From assembly GCF_004088395.1 (NCBI RefSeq), contig NZ_CP035107.1, positions 491,501-555,500 on the forward strand: a DNA stretch of 64,000 bases, written 5' to 3'. Position numbers and translations under genes: made by a program. Each line of letters starts with the position of its first letter. Position 1 is the stretch's first letter. The notes under the pieces are model-generated. The model was given only the letters and a program-made list of their open reading frames with translations, was not told the DNA's origin and ran no database searches. This stretch comes from Ornithobacterium rhinotracheale. Lineage in GTDB: Bacteria; Bacteroidota; Bacteroidia; Flavobacteriales; Weeksellaceae. This document shows positions 25,384 through 33,504 of this stretch, one piece after another.

Positions 25384-25391
25384 CAAATTTA
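25384..25391 (-). promoter_or_regulatory. -7 promoter box of thrS
   Basis: On the minus strand TAAATTTG matches TAnnTTTG and lies 21 bp upstream of the thrS ATG. No clear -33 TTTG was found at 19-21 bp. Confidence 0.45.
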
Positions 25392-25885
25392 AGCATTTAA
25401 ATATTAATCTTACTCATTGGCCTTTATTAAATTACAACCAAAACCCTAAAAACACCACCCGCCACAAGCCTTAAAGCCCCCAAAATACACCTGCCCCTGC
25501 CCAACAAAGCTTATTAAGCAAAAGAATCGCCCCCGCTCTTACCTAACACAAGAGCGCCAACACCCATTCGGCAAAAGCACGCACTTTTTATCATTAAGCG
25601 GAGGGGAGATAAAAAACATTCGCCCTATTTTCATCATTAAATCAAAGCCTAAAAACAACTTTTGCCACAAGAAACATAAAAGTAATAAGAATAAACATAA
25701 AATTAGCGACAAAAAACATAAAAATATAAAAACAAAATAGGAAAGTAATAGGTAAAAAAGCGAAATAACTCAAATAAAGTATAAAAGTTTCATAATAAAG
25801 AGTATAATTTTAAATAAAAAAGAGCGCAGTGCAAGCAAAAAAATAAAAATTAACACTTAGGGCTGTGAAAGTTTCAGAATGAAAT
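25392..25885. other. Intergenic region without recognisable gene
   Basis: About 490 bp between the thrS promoter and the minisatellite. The first part is C-rich on the plus strand (ACCACCCGCCACAAGCC, CGCCCCCGCTC), and the second is A-rich. I see no reading frame with normal codon usage, no tRNA and no strong hairpin. Confidence 0.5.
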
Positions 25886-26212
25886 GCAAAAGTTGTGGGG
25901 GAAAATGCAAAAGTCGCGGGGGAAAATGCAAAAGTTGCGGGGGGAAATGCAAAGTACGCGGGGGGAAATGCAAAGTACGCGGGGGAAAATGCAAATGTAA
26001 CGGGGGAAAATGCAAAAGTCGCGGGGGAAAATGCAAAGTACGCAGGGGAAAATGCAAAAGTCGTGGGGGGAAAAGCAAATGTAACGGGTAAAAAGGCAAA
26101 TGTAACGGGTGAAAAAGCAAATGTAATGGGTAAAAAGGCAAATGTAACGGGTAAAAAGGCAAATGTAACGGGTAAAAAGGCAAGTGTACAAGGTAAAAAG
26201 GTAAGTGTGCGA
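25886..26212. repeat. 21-bp minisatellite, about 15.5 units
   Basis: Consensus GCAAAAGTCGCGGGGGAAAAT in units 1-9 and GCAAATGTAACGGGTAAAAAG in units 10-15, each exactly 21 bp with no indel. Because 21 is a multiple of three, several frames are open. On the plus strand from a GTG at 25895 the heptad A-[KN]-[VY]-[AT]-G-[EGK]-[NK] repeats and stops at 26221 (TAA). On the minus strand the heptad FAFSP-x-[TY] repeats. No ATG start or promoter fits either, so I annotate a repeat and not a gene. The two unit types form two homogeneous blocks. Confidence 0.9.
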
Positions 26213-26300
26213 ACACAATAAGCCCTCTTCACCTTAAAAAAAGGCAGGATTTGCATATAAAATAAGGGGGGAGACAGAAAAAAAAGGAGTTTTAGGCAGC

Positions 26301-27275
26301 TTAGCCCTTCACGAAGCGGTAATTTTGAACCGCTACGCCCAAAGTTTCGCCCTGTGTGTAGGGTGTTTCTGCATAGCAAACGGCTTGCGTGCCATTGGCT
26401 TCGAGCGAGATTTCATAGCCGCGCCCAATGAAGCGGCTGTGCTTCACCTGCATCGGAATGCCGTGGGGCGTGATTTTAAGTTCGTGCAAATAGCTTAGGC
26501 ATAGCTCACCAGTTGGGTTTGGGATTTGGAGCATATCACAATCGTGCGCTTCCCAGTGGTTCACTTTGCCGAATAATTCTGCCACATACAGGTTTTTGGG
26601 CGCGAGGTAGATGTCCTGCGGCGTCCCGATTTGTAGGATTTCGCCCTTTTTCATAATAATTAAGCGGTCGGCGTAGCCAAGGGCATCATCGGCACGGTGC
26701 GATGAGAATAGTACGCCCATATTTTGCTCCTCGCAATATTGGATTAATTGCTGTCGGATTTTGATATGCAGCGCGGCATCGAGATGGCTAAAAGGTTCAT
26801 CGAGGATAAGCATCTTGGGCATCTTGGCGAGTGTGCGCGCAATGGCAACACGCTGCTGCTGCCCGCCGCTTAGCTCCACGGGTCTTCTGTGCGCGAATTC
26901 CGAGAGGGAAAGTACTTCGAGGATTTCGGCAACGCGCTGTTTTTTCCGTTCTTGGTAGATGTTGCTTAGGTGTTTACCCACATTTTCGGCCACTGTCATA
27001 TACAGGGAGAGGTCAAAATCTTGGGCTACATACTTCATATCCTCGTGCCCCGGGATAAGCTGCTGCTTAGGGCCTTTGATGAGGTCGCCATTAAAGAAAA
27101 TTTGCCCTGCATCAGGTTCCAAAATGCCATAAATGAGTTTTAAGAGGGTAGATTTTCCGCTGCCGCTTTCGCCTAAAATGCAGGTGCGCTCGGTGCTATT
27201 GATTTTAAAGTGAATGTTTTTTAAAACGGCCACCTCGGGGCTGTATTTGAATTGAAGGTTTTCTACGCTGAGCAT
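26301..27275 (-). CDS. ABC transporter ATP-binding protein
   Basis: 324 residues. Nucleotide-binding domain with Walker A GESGSGKST (about 36-44), signature LSGGQQQRVAIARTLA, Walker B MLILDEPFSHLD and the H-loop SSHR. A C-terminal extension of about 85 residues resembles the TOBE regulatory part of CysA/PotA/FbpC-type importers (SRFIGRGYEISLEANGTQAV). No permease or binding protein is adjacent, so the substrate cannot be given. Its start overlaps the stop of the DUF3108 gene by one base (TAATG), so the two are co-translated. Confidence 0.88.
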   Translation of the reverse strand: MLSVENLQFKYSPEVAVLKNIHFKINSTERTCILGESGSGKSTLLKLIYGILEPDAGQIFFNGDLIKGPKQQLIPGHEDMKYVAQDFDLSLYMTVAENVGKHLSNIYQERKKQRVAEILEVLSLSEFAHRRPVELSGGQQQRVAIARTLAKMPKMLILDEPFSHLDAALHIKIRQQLIQYCEEQNMGVLFSSHRADDALGYADRLIIMKKGEILQIGTPQDIYLAPKNLYVAELFGKVNHWEAHDCDMLQIPNPTGELCLSYLHELKITPHGIPMQVKHSRFIGRGYEISLEANGTQAVCYAETPYTQGETLGVAVQNYRFVKG

Positions 27276-28033
27276 TATTTTTTAAAGGCTAATGGGGTTT
27301 TGATGTTTTTATACTCATAGAGCGACATTTTTAGGGAGCCTACGGCTAATTCTGCTTGTAGTAAAATGGGGATTAAATTGGTGTCATCGCTCACCCAAAT
27401 GGTAACACTTTCTTGCTCCTTAAATACGCGGCCACTTTGCACATAGGGGCGCATTTTGATGCACTTGATGCTCCCGAATTTGGATTTGATGCTCTCTCTG
27501 CCCAAAACTTTTAGCTTAAATGGGTAGATTTGCCCGTCCATAAAGACATTGATGTTCTTGGTACTCCCTTCGGTGAATTCTGTATTTGCGATGGTTCTTA
27601 GGTAGTAAAACGCCGAGAGCATATCTTGGATTTCGGTATTGTAGCTATAAGTAGTTTTTTTGCCGTTTTCTAAGTTATGCTCGTAGACATATTTTTTGCT
27701 ATGGTCAAATTTTAAAACTTTGTTTTTGGTGTAGCCCCCTTCGTTGATGTTTCGGATAAATTTGCTGGGTTTATAGCTTTGCTTGTCGATGAAAGTTTCG
27801 TAGCGGTCTTCCACTTTAAAGAATACGCGCACGGCACCGCTTGAGCTGCCCTTGCCCACGATGTGCCAATGTGGGCGCGCGTTGTAGGTAGTTTCTTTCA
27901 CTTTAAGCGAGGCAAAACCAGCGTTTAAAATCCCGTAATGCACGCGGTATTTCAGAAATTCCTCATTGGAGAAGCCCTGTGCTTGCCCCGAGAGGCAAAT
28001 GCACGAGAGAAGGAGTAGTATTATTTTCTTCAT
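27275..28033 (-). CDS. DUF3108 exported protein
   Basis: 252 residues with a signal peptide (MKKIILLLLSCICLSGQAQ). The mature domain has the DUF3108 pattern: LKYRVHYGILNAGFASLKVK, WHIVGKGSSSGAVRVFFKVE, DRYETFID and later VTIWVSDDTNLIPILLQAEL. Periplasmic beta-rich protein of unknown role, common in Bacteroidota. Coupled to the ABC ATPase downstream. The upstream korA gene is 96 bp away, so it may be a separate transcript. Confidence 0.85.
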   Translation of the reverse strand: MKKIILLLLSCICLSGQAQGFSNEEFLKYRVHYGILNAGFASLKVKETTYNARPHWHIVGKGSSSGAVRVFFKVEDRYETFIDKQSYKPSKFIRNINEGGYTKNKVLKFDHSKKYVYEHNLENGKKTTYSYNTEIQDMLSAFYYLRTIANTEFTEGSTKNINVFMDGQIYPFKLKVLGRESIKSKFGSIKCIKMRPYVQSGRVFKEQESVTIWVSDDTNLIPILLQAELAVGSLKMSLYEYKNIKTPLAFKK

Positions 28034-28129
28034 AATCTCAATATTTAGGAGCTAAGCAGGGCAAACTCTTTGCCATTTTTCCTGAATGCTTTGATTTTTC
28101 ATCAGGTTTAAAATGCTTTTTAGCTCGGT

Positions 28130-29959
28130 TTATTTCTGGGAGAGTATATTTTTTACCCCTTCGTAAATTTCAGTAGCGGTAAAAGGCGTTCCTTGGGTTT
28201 TATTAATTTTAAGAGCGTTTATTAGAAACTCATCTCGTATCAGCCTTACGAGTTGCCCTTGGTTCAGCTCAGGGATAATTACATATTTATGCTTAGCTAA
28301 AATTTCGCCTAAGTTTTTAGGGAATGGGCATATGTAATTCAGCTGGACATGCGCTACCGAAATTCCATCTTGAGCAAGCAGAGGGGTGGCCGCTAAAATA
28401 GATCCGTATGTGCTTCCCCATCCTAGGATTAAGATTTCGGCATCTTCATTGCCGTATTCATAGGTAGCTTGTGGAATAAAATCTTGAATTTTATTGATTT
28501 TTTCTGCCCTTTGTTTTACCATAAATTCATGGTTATCTGGATTGTAGCTCACGTCACCAGTTAAGTTTTGTTTTTCCAGTCCTCCCACGCGGTGCTCCAG
28601 TCCTGGCATGCCAGGGATAGCCCAATCTCTCACACCGTTTTCATCTCTTAAATAAGGCAAGAAAGGATCTTTGTTTTGTGGAGAAACTGTTTTTGGGTGA
28701 ATTTCTTGTAAATCTTCGGCAGTTGGGAATTTCCAGGGCTCAGAGCCATTGCCTAAATAGCCATCAGATAGCAACATCACAGGAGTCATGTGTTCAAGTG
28801 CAATGCGACATGCCTCGTATGCCATTTGGAAACAATCTCGTGGCGATTTGGCAGCTACCACCACTAGCGGCGCCTCTCCATTTCGCCCATACACGGCTTG
28901 TAGCAAATCGGCTTGTTCCGTTTTGGTTGGCAAACCAGTAGAAGGCCCTCCACGCTGAACATTTACGATTACAGACGGCAATTCAAGCATGATGGCAAGT
29001 CCTATGGCTTCTGTTTTTAGAGCAATTCCAGGTCCTGATGAGGCAGTAACGGCCAAATCGCCCGCGTAGGCAGCTCCAATGACTGATGCCATTGCCGCGA
29101 TTTCGTCCTCTGCTTGAAATGTTTTAACGCCTAAATTTTTATACTTGGCTAAGTGGTGTAAAATATCTGAGGCAGGGGTGATGGGGTAGCCACCATAAAA
29201 TAAATCCAGCTTTGCCTTTTGTGCAGCAGCCACAAGCCCGATTGCTAGTGCGTGATTTCCTGTGATGTTTCGGTATTTTCCTGCGGGCATTTGGGCGGGC
29301 TTTACTTCAAATCTCTCGGTGAAAGTATCGCTAATTTCTCCAAAATGGTATCCTGCTTTTAGCACTTGAATGTTAGCTTCCAGAATGTCTGGTTTATGGC
29401 TGAATTTATTTTTTAGAAAATTAATTGTAAAGTCAAGCGGGCGACTATACAGCCAATACACAAAGCCTAGCGCAAACATATTTTTGGTGCGGTCTTTATC
29501 CTTGGTGCCGAGCTCAAAATCTTTTAGCGCTTCGTGGGTTTGCTTCGTAATATCGATTTCGTAGACTTTATGGTGTTTTTTTAATTCTTCAAGCGGATTG
29601 TATTCAATCTTGGCAAGTTTTAAACTTTTGGCACTAAACCCTTCGGTATTGGCAATTACGATTCCATTGGGGTTTAATTTAAATTGATTTTTGATAAGTG
29701 CCGCGGCATTCATCGCAACTAAAACATCGCACCCGTCTCCTGGGGAGGTGATTTTTACGCTGCCGAAGTGTAATTGAAAGCCTGAAACGCCTGCAATGGT
29801 GCCTGCGGGCGCACGGATTTCGGCAGGGAAATCTGGAAATGTACTTATATCGTTGCCTATGTGTGCGGAGGTGTTGGTAAATTGTGCGCCTGTGAGCTGT
29901 ATGCCATCACCAGAGTCTCCGGCAAAGAGGATTACGGCTTGTTTTAGTTCTGTTTTCAC
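28130..29959 (-). CDS. korA: 2-oxoacid:acceptor oxidoreductase, alpha subunit with fused gamma domain
   Basis: 609 residues. N-terminal gamma-type domain (ILFAGDSGDGIQLTGAQFTN, FPDFPAEIRAPAGTIAGVSG), then the alpha pyrimidine-binding domain (LFYGGYPITPASDILHHLAK, FQAEDEIAAMASVIGAAYAG, ASSGPGIALKTEAIGLA, NVQRGGPSTGLPTKTEQADL) and transketolase C-like domain. It oxidises a 2-oxoacid, probably 2-oxoglutarate, to acyl-CoA with transfer of electrons to ferredoxin. It starts with GTG overlapping the nifU-like stop (TAGTG). The TPP-binding beta subunit, usually the next gene, is not in the window. Confidence 0.9.
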   Translation of the reverse strand: MKTELKQAVILFAGDSGDGIQLTGAQFTNTSAHIGNDISTFPDFPAEIRAPAGTIAGVSGFQLHFGSVKITSPGDGCDVLVAMNAAALIKNQFKLNPNGIVIANTEGFSAKSLKLAKIEYNPLEELKKHHKVYEIDITKQTHEALKDFELGTKDKDRTKNMFALGFVYWLYSRPLDFTINFLKNKFSHKPDILEANIQVLKAGYHFGEISDTFTERFEVKPAQMPAGKYRNITGNHALAIGLVAAAQKAKLDLFYGGYPITPASDILHHLAKYKNLGVKTFQAEDEIAAMASVIGAAYAGDLAVTASSGPGIALKTEAIGLAIMLELPSVIVNVQRGGPSTGLPTKTEQADLLQAVYGRNGEAPLVVVAAKSPRDCFQMAYEACRIALEHMTPVMLLSDGYLGNGSEPWKFPTAEDLQEIHPKTVSPQNKDPFLPYLRDENGVRDWAIPGMPGLEHRVGGLEKQNLTGDVSYNPDNHEFMVKQRAEKINKIQDFIPQATYEYGNEDAEILILGWGSTYGSILAATPLLAQDGISVAHVQLNYICPFPKNLGEILAKHKYVIIPELNQGQLVRLIRDEFLINALKINKTQGTPFTATEIYEGVKNILSQK

Positions 29960-30195
29960 TAGGATTGTAAGTTTATAATTTCTTTGATTTCAGGGGCGTG
30001 TTTCTTGATGGTCATTTCCACGCCAGATTTGAGCGTCATTTGGTTTACGCTGCACCCCATACAGGTGCCTAGTAGGCGCACGGTAACTATATTGTCGGTA
30101 ATGTCGATAAGCTCAATGTCTCCGCCATCTGATTTTAAGAAAGGTCTTATCTCATCTAAGGCGGTTTGTACTTTTATTTTTAAATCTTCTTGCAT
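29959..30195 (-). CDS. NifU-like C-terminal-domain iron-sulfur scaffold
   Basis: 78 residues, one Nfu/NifU C-terminal domain: PFLKSDGGDIELIDI and the cluster-binding GTCMGCSVNQMTLKSGVE (CxxC). Such proteins carry Fe-S clusters to target enzymes. Placement between mrp and korA, with a one-base overlap to korA and 10 bp to mrp, suggests that it supplies clusters to ferredoxin-dependent enzymes. Confidence 0.92.
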   Translation of the reverse strand: MQEDLKIKVQTALDEIRPFLKSDGGDIELIDITDNIVTVRLLGTCMGCSVNQMTLKSGVEMTIKKHAPEIKEIINLQS

Positions 30196-30205
30196 AGGTT
30201 TAAGT

Positions 30206-31321
30206 TTATTGGGTTGAACAGCCTGCCATAGTGGTAATTCGCACGATTTCGGTAGGAGGCAAGTTAGTATTTCTTTCAGCTAAGCTCTGAACCATATTTT
30301 TAGCAATGCGCTGGTATGCCTCGCTAGCAATGGAGTTTCCTTGCAGTGCGGCGGGGCGTCCCACATCACTAGCCTCGCGAATGCTCTGCACGATTGGCAC
30401 TTCGCCTAGGAACGGAATGTTATTTTGCTCGGCTAAGTTTTTAGCTCCATTTTCACCAAAAATGTAGTATTTATTATCCGGCAATTCCGCTGGTGTAAAG
30501 TAAGACATGTTTTCTACAATGCCTAGCACAGGCACATTGATGGCTTCTAGCTTAAACATACCGATTCCCTTTCTAGCATCGGCAAGGGCTACTTGTTGCG
30601 GTGTACTTATGATTACGGCGCCAGTGATTGGTAATTGCTGAACAAGGGAGAGCTGAATATCGCCAGTCCCAGGGGGGAGGTCTATGATAAGGAAGTCTAA
30701 TTTACCCCAATTTGCTTCGTGAATTAATTGTTGTAAAGCCTTAGAAGCCATTGCTCCACGCCAAACAATTGCTTGCTCTGGATCGGCAAAAAATCCGATA
30801 GAAAGCAATTTTACACCATAACTTTCTACAGGCTGAATTTTTGAAACGCCATCTACTTCCACCGATTGAGGTTTGGCATTTTCTACATCAAACATTAGCG
30901 GAATAGAGGGGCCGTGAATATCGGCATCGAGCAAGCCCACAGAGAAGCCCATATTTTTTAGGCTAATGGCAAGGTTGGAGGCAAGGGTAGATTTTCCTAC
31001 GCCCCCTTTACCAGACGCTACTGCGATGATGTTTTGAACGCCGTCTAATTTCTTGCCTAAAATCTTTGGGTTTTCAGGCGAAACGGGAGCCTGTTTTGGG
31101 GTAGGCTTGGCAGTAACTTTGATTGCCAAATCCGCTTCAGGTAATTTATCTTTGATGGCAGCAGTAAGTGCCTCTTCCAATTTCTTTTTGTCGTGCATAG
31201 TAGGCGAAGGAGACTCTGCATCAATCATGATTTTGCCTCCCATAATTTGCAAGTTTTTCACCCACTGCATAAGCCCCATGGCTTCTAAAATGTCTTTTAT
31301 GTCGTTTTTTGTAATACTCAT
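30206..31321 (-). CDS. mrp: Mrp/NBP35-family iron-sulfur carrier ATPase
   Basis: 371 residues from the ATG at 31321. A TTG seven codons upstream lies inside the -7 promoter box and cannot be used. N-terminal DUF59/MIP18-like domain (SITKNDIKDILEAMGL...DLAIKVTAKP), then a P-loop domain with deviant Walker A SGKGGVGKSTLASNLA, GLLDADIHGPSIP, IIDLPPGTGDIQLSLVQ and ENMSYF. The family's CxxC is reduced here to a single visible Cys near the C-terminus (MAGCSTQ). It probably acts with the NifU-like protein in cluster delivery. Confidence 0.92.
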   Translation of the reverse strand: MSITKNDIKDILEAMGLMQWVKNLQIMGGKIMIDAESPSPTMHDKKKLEEALTAAIKDKLPEADLAIKVTAKPTPKQAPVSPENPKILGKKLDGVQNIIAVASGKGGVGKSTLASNLAISLKNMGFSVGLLDADIHGPSIPLMFDVENAKPQSVEVDGVSKIQPVESYGVKLLSIGFFADPEQAIVWRGAMASKALQQLIHEANWGKLDFLIIDLPPGTGDIQLSLVQQLPITGAVIISTPQQVALADARKGIGMFKLEAINVPVLGIVENMSYFTPAELPDNKYYIFGENGAKNLAEQNNIPFLGEVPIVQSIREASDVGRPAALQGNSIASEAYQRIAKNMVQSLAERNTNLPPTEIVRITTMAGCSTQ

Positions 31322-31339
31322 AGGTAAATCTGTATTATG

Positions 31340-31347
31340 CAAAGGTA
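31340..31347 (-). promoter_or_regulatory. -7 promoter box of mrp operon
   Basis: TACCTTTG on the minus strand, 18 bp upstream of the mrp ATG. It excludes the upstream TTG as start codon. No convincing -33 box. Confidence 0.5.
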
Positions 31348-31676
31348 AAAATAAATATTATAAGTGGTATTAGGAAATAAAGTTAAATAGATTTTCTCAC
31401 CACATGAAATAGAAAAAATGGATTTTTGCCTATTTTTTAAAGACTAAAAATTGGATTTCGGTGTTTTCTCCATCATTGAGAACTTGATTTTTTATTAAGT
31501 TGCTTGATTCAGAATCGTGAAAAAAATTGGTGAATAAATCTTTCTTTTAGTCTATCCTCTGATTGTGAGTGTTTTGTTTCGTCTTAGTGCTAGCGGAAAG
31601 GAAAATTTAATTGAACTAAGTTATGATTTATATCACTTTTTTGACTACCTTTGTAAAAATACAAAATTTTTAATTT
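31348..31676. other. Divergent intergenic region mrp / yceI
   Basis: About 330 bp between divergent genes. The plus strand carries TACCTTTG (31646-31653), a -7 box 23 bp before the yceI-like ATG. An open frame at 31565-31753 overlaps that promoter and has no family features. Nothing else recognisable. Confidence 0.5.
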
Positions 31677-32345
31677 ATGAAGAAATCAGTTTTATTAGTA
31701 TTAGCAGCCGGTTTCGTAGGTTTTACTTCTTGCGAGAAAAAACAAGCAGTTGAGGCTACAGATGCTGTAGAAGTAACCAATCAGCCAAGCGAGAGCACAA
31801 GCCTTTTTGCAGTGAATGCTGAAAAATCAAATGTAGAATGGCGTGCCTTTAAATTCTATGAATCTGAAAACAAAGAAGCAGGACACAACGGATTTTTTAA
31901 ATTTAAATCGGGTGAGGTAGGCGTAGAAAACGGAGTATTGACTTCGGGAACTTTCACTATCGATGTGGCAAGTTTGGAAAGTTTAGACTTAAATGATGAT
32001 CCAGATAGCAAAGCAAAACTGGACGGGCATTTAAAGTCTGAGGATTTCTTGAATGTAGAAAAATATCCAGAGGCTACCTTTGTAATCACTTCTGTAAAAC
32101 CAATAGAAGGGGAGTATAATACGGAAATTAGCGGAAACTTAAAACTAAGAGAAATCGAGAAAAACATTACAGTAAAAGCAAATGTTTCTGTAGAAGGAGA
32201 TCAATTGCAATTGAATTCAGAAGAATTTAGCATCAACAGAAAAGATTTCGGCGTTAATTTCGAAGGAAAGCAAGGTGTTGTAATTCGTGACAATGTTGCT
32301 TTGAAAGTGAACATTGTAGCAGATAAGGAAGTTAGTGTAAAATAA
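31677..32345 (+). CDS. YceI-family lipoprotein
   Basis: 222 residues. Lipoprotein signal with Cys at residue 19 (GFTSCEKKQ), a Thr/Glu-rich linker, then the YceI lipocalin-like domain (SNVEWRAFKFYESENKEAGH, TSGTFTIDVASLESLDLND, LDGHLKSEDFLNVEKYPEAT, ISGNLKLREIEKNITVKANV). YceI proteins bind isoprenoid-type lipids; here anchored to a membrane. Own promoter and own terminator, so monocistronic. Confidence 0.92.
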   Translation: MKKSVLLVLAAGFVGFTSCEKKQAVEATDAVEVTNQPSESTSLFAVNAEKSNVEWRAFKFYESENKEAGHNGFFKFKSGEVGVENGVLTSGTFTIDVASLESLDLNDDPDSKAKLDGHLKSEDFLNVEKYPEATFVITSVKPIEGEYNTEISGNLKLREIEKNITVKANVSVEGDQLQLNSEEFSINRKDFGVNFEGKQGVVIRDNVALKVNIVADKEVSVK

Positions 32346-32378
32346 ACTTCGGTAAAATATTTTAAATAGTTGAAAATT

Positions 32379-32407
32379 AAGCTGTTCGTGTTTCGAGCGG
32401 CTTTTTT
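32379..32407 (+). terminator. Terminator of yceI gene
   Basis: AAGCTGTTCG (32379-32388) pairs with CGAGCGGCTT (32394-32403) with two G-T pairs, loop TGTTT, followed by TTTT. Confidence 0.7.
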
Positions 32408-32441
32408 ATGTGCATTTGCCAATAAATTAATGTGAATTTTG

Positions 32442-32449
32442 TATTTTTG
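32442..32449 (+). promoter_or_regulatory. -7 promoter box of pheS
   Basis: TATTTTTG 19 bp before the pheS ATG. A TTTG lies at 32415-32418, but the 23-nt spacer is longer than usual. Confidence 0.45.
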
Positions 32450-32468
32450 GGCTTTAATCTAGCGAAAG

Positions 32469-33491
32469 ATGATAGAAGAAATAAAATCTTACTTACAGGA
32501 GATTGAGGAATTTAGCCCTGAAAGTGCAGCGAAAATTGAGGAATTTAGAATAAAGTTTTTAGCTAAAAAAGGATTACTAAATGATCTTTTTGCCCGTTTT
32601 AAAGAGGTGCCAAACCACGAGAAAAAAGAAGTGGGGCAAGCTCTAAATAAGTTAAAGCAAAAAGCTACCGAGAAAATCAATGCGCTAAAATCTCAAAATG
32701 CAAGCGCCGAGGCTCAAAGCCAAAAAGAGGATTACACCAAGCCAGGGGAGCCGTTTATTTTAGGAAGCAAGCACCCAATCAGCATTGTAAAAAATAGAAT
32801 TATCGAGATTTTTAAAAGAATCGGTTTTGCCCTATCAGACGGGCCAGAAATCGAGGATGATTGGCATAATTTTACTGCACTGAACCTACCTGAATATCAC
32901 CCTGCAAGAGATATGCAAGATACTTTCTTCATTCAGCAAAATCCAGATGTGCTGTTGCGCACGCACACTTCGTCTGTGCAGATACGCTATATGGAGGAGC
33001 ACAAGCCTCCCATTAGAATTCTATCGCCAGGCCGCGTATACCGAAACGAGGCAGTGTCGGCACGCTCGCACTGTATGTTCCACCAGATTGAGGGGCTTTA
33101 CATAGATAAAAATGTTTCTTTTGCAGATTTGAGACAAACGCTACAATACTTTACCACAGAGCTTTTTGGTAAATCAAAAATTAGGCTTCGCCCGTCATAT
33201 TTCCCGTTCACTGAGCCAAGCGCTGAGGTAGATGTGTACTGGGGGCTGGAAACAGAAACTGATTATAGAATGACCAAAGGTACTGGCTGGCTGGAAATTA
33301 TGGGTTGTGGTATGGTAGACCCTAATGTGCTTAAAAATGTAAACATTGACCCAGAGGAATATAGCGGTTTTGCCTTTGGGCTTGGTTTAGAGCGCATTGC
33401 CTTGCTTTTATATCAAATTGGCGACATTCGTATGTATTTTGAAAACGATGTGCGATTCTTGGAGCAATTTAAAGCCGAAATGGGAATGTAA
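32469..33491 (+). CDS. pheS: Phenylalanyl-tRNA synthetase alpha subunit
   Basis: 340 residues, full length. N-terminal coiled coil ([20 protein letters not shown]) for tRNA binding, then the class II core: [36 protein letters not shown], motif 2 [20 protein letters not shown] with QIEGLYID, and motif 3 [20 protein letters not shown]. Forms the alpha2beta2 enzyme with PheT; pheT is not adjacent, as is common in Bacteroidota. The serine hydrolase gene begins 13 bp later. Confidence 0.97.
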   Translation: MIEEIKSYLQEIEEFSPESAAKIEEFRIKFLAKKGLLNDLFARFKEVPNHEKKEVGQALNKLKQKATEKINALKSQNASAEAQSQKEDYTKPGEPFILGSKHPISIVKNRIIEIFKRIGFALSDGPEIEDDWHNFTALNLPEYHPARDMQDTFFIQQNPDVLLRTHTSSVQIRYMEEHKPPIRILSPGRVYRNEAVSARSHCMFHQIEGLYIDKNVSFADLRQTLQYFTTELFGKSKIRLRPSYFPFTEPSAEVDVYWGLETETDYRMTKGTGWLEIMGCGMVDPNVLKNVNIDPEEYSGFAFGLGLERIALLLYQIGDIRMYFENDVRFLEQFKAEMGM

Positions 33492-33504
33492 TACGCACAT
33501 TTCT

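Noticed and set aside
25886-26212. CRISPR array
   Set aside because: Units are contiguous 21-bp tandem repeats without unique spacers, and there are no cas genes nearby.
25810-26379. A 189-residue minus-strand frame made of FAFSP-type heptads across the minisatellite
   Set aside because: It exists only because 21-bp units keep all frames open; it overlaps the ABC ATPase gene in another frame, has no start context and two other minus frames are equally open.
33397-33504. N-terminal extension of the serine hydrolase into pheS
   Set aside because: The ATG at 33505 opens a proper lipoprotein signal; the extension lies inside pheS and is not signal-like.
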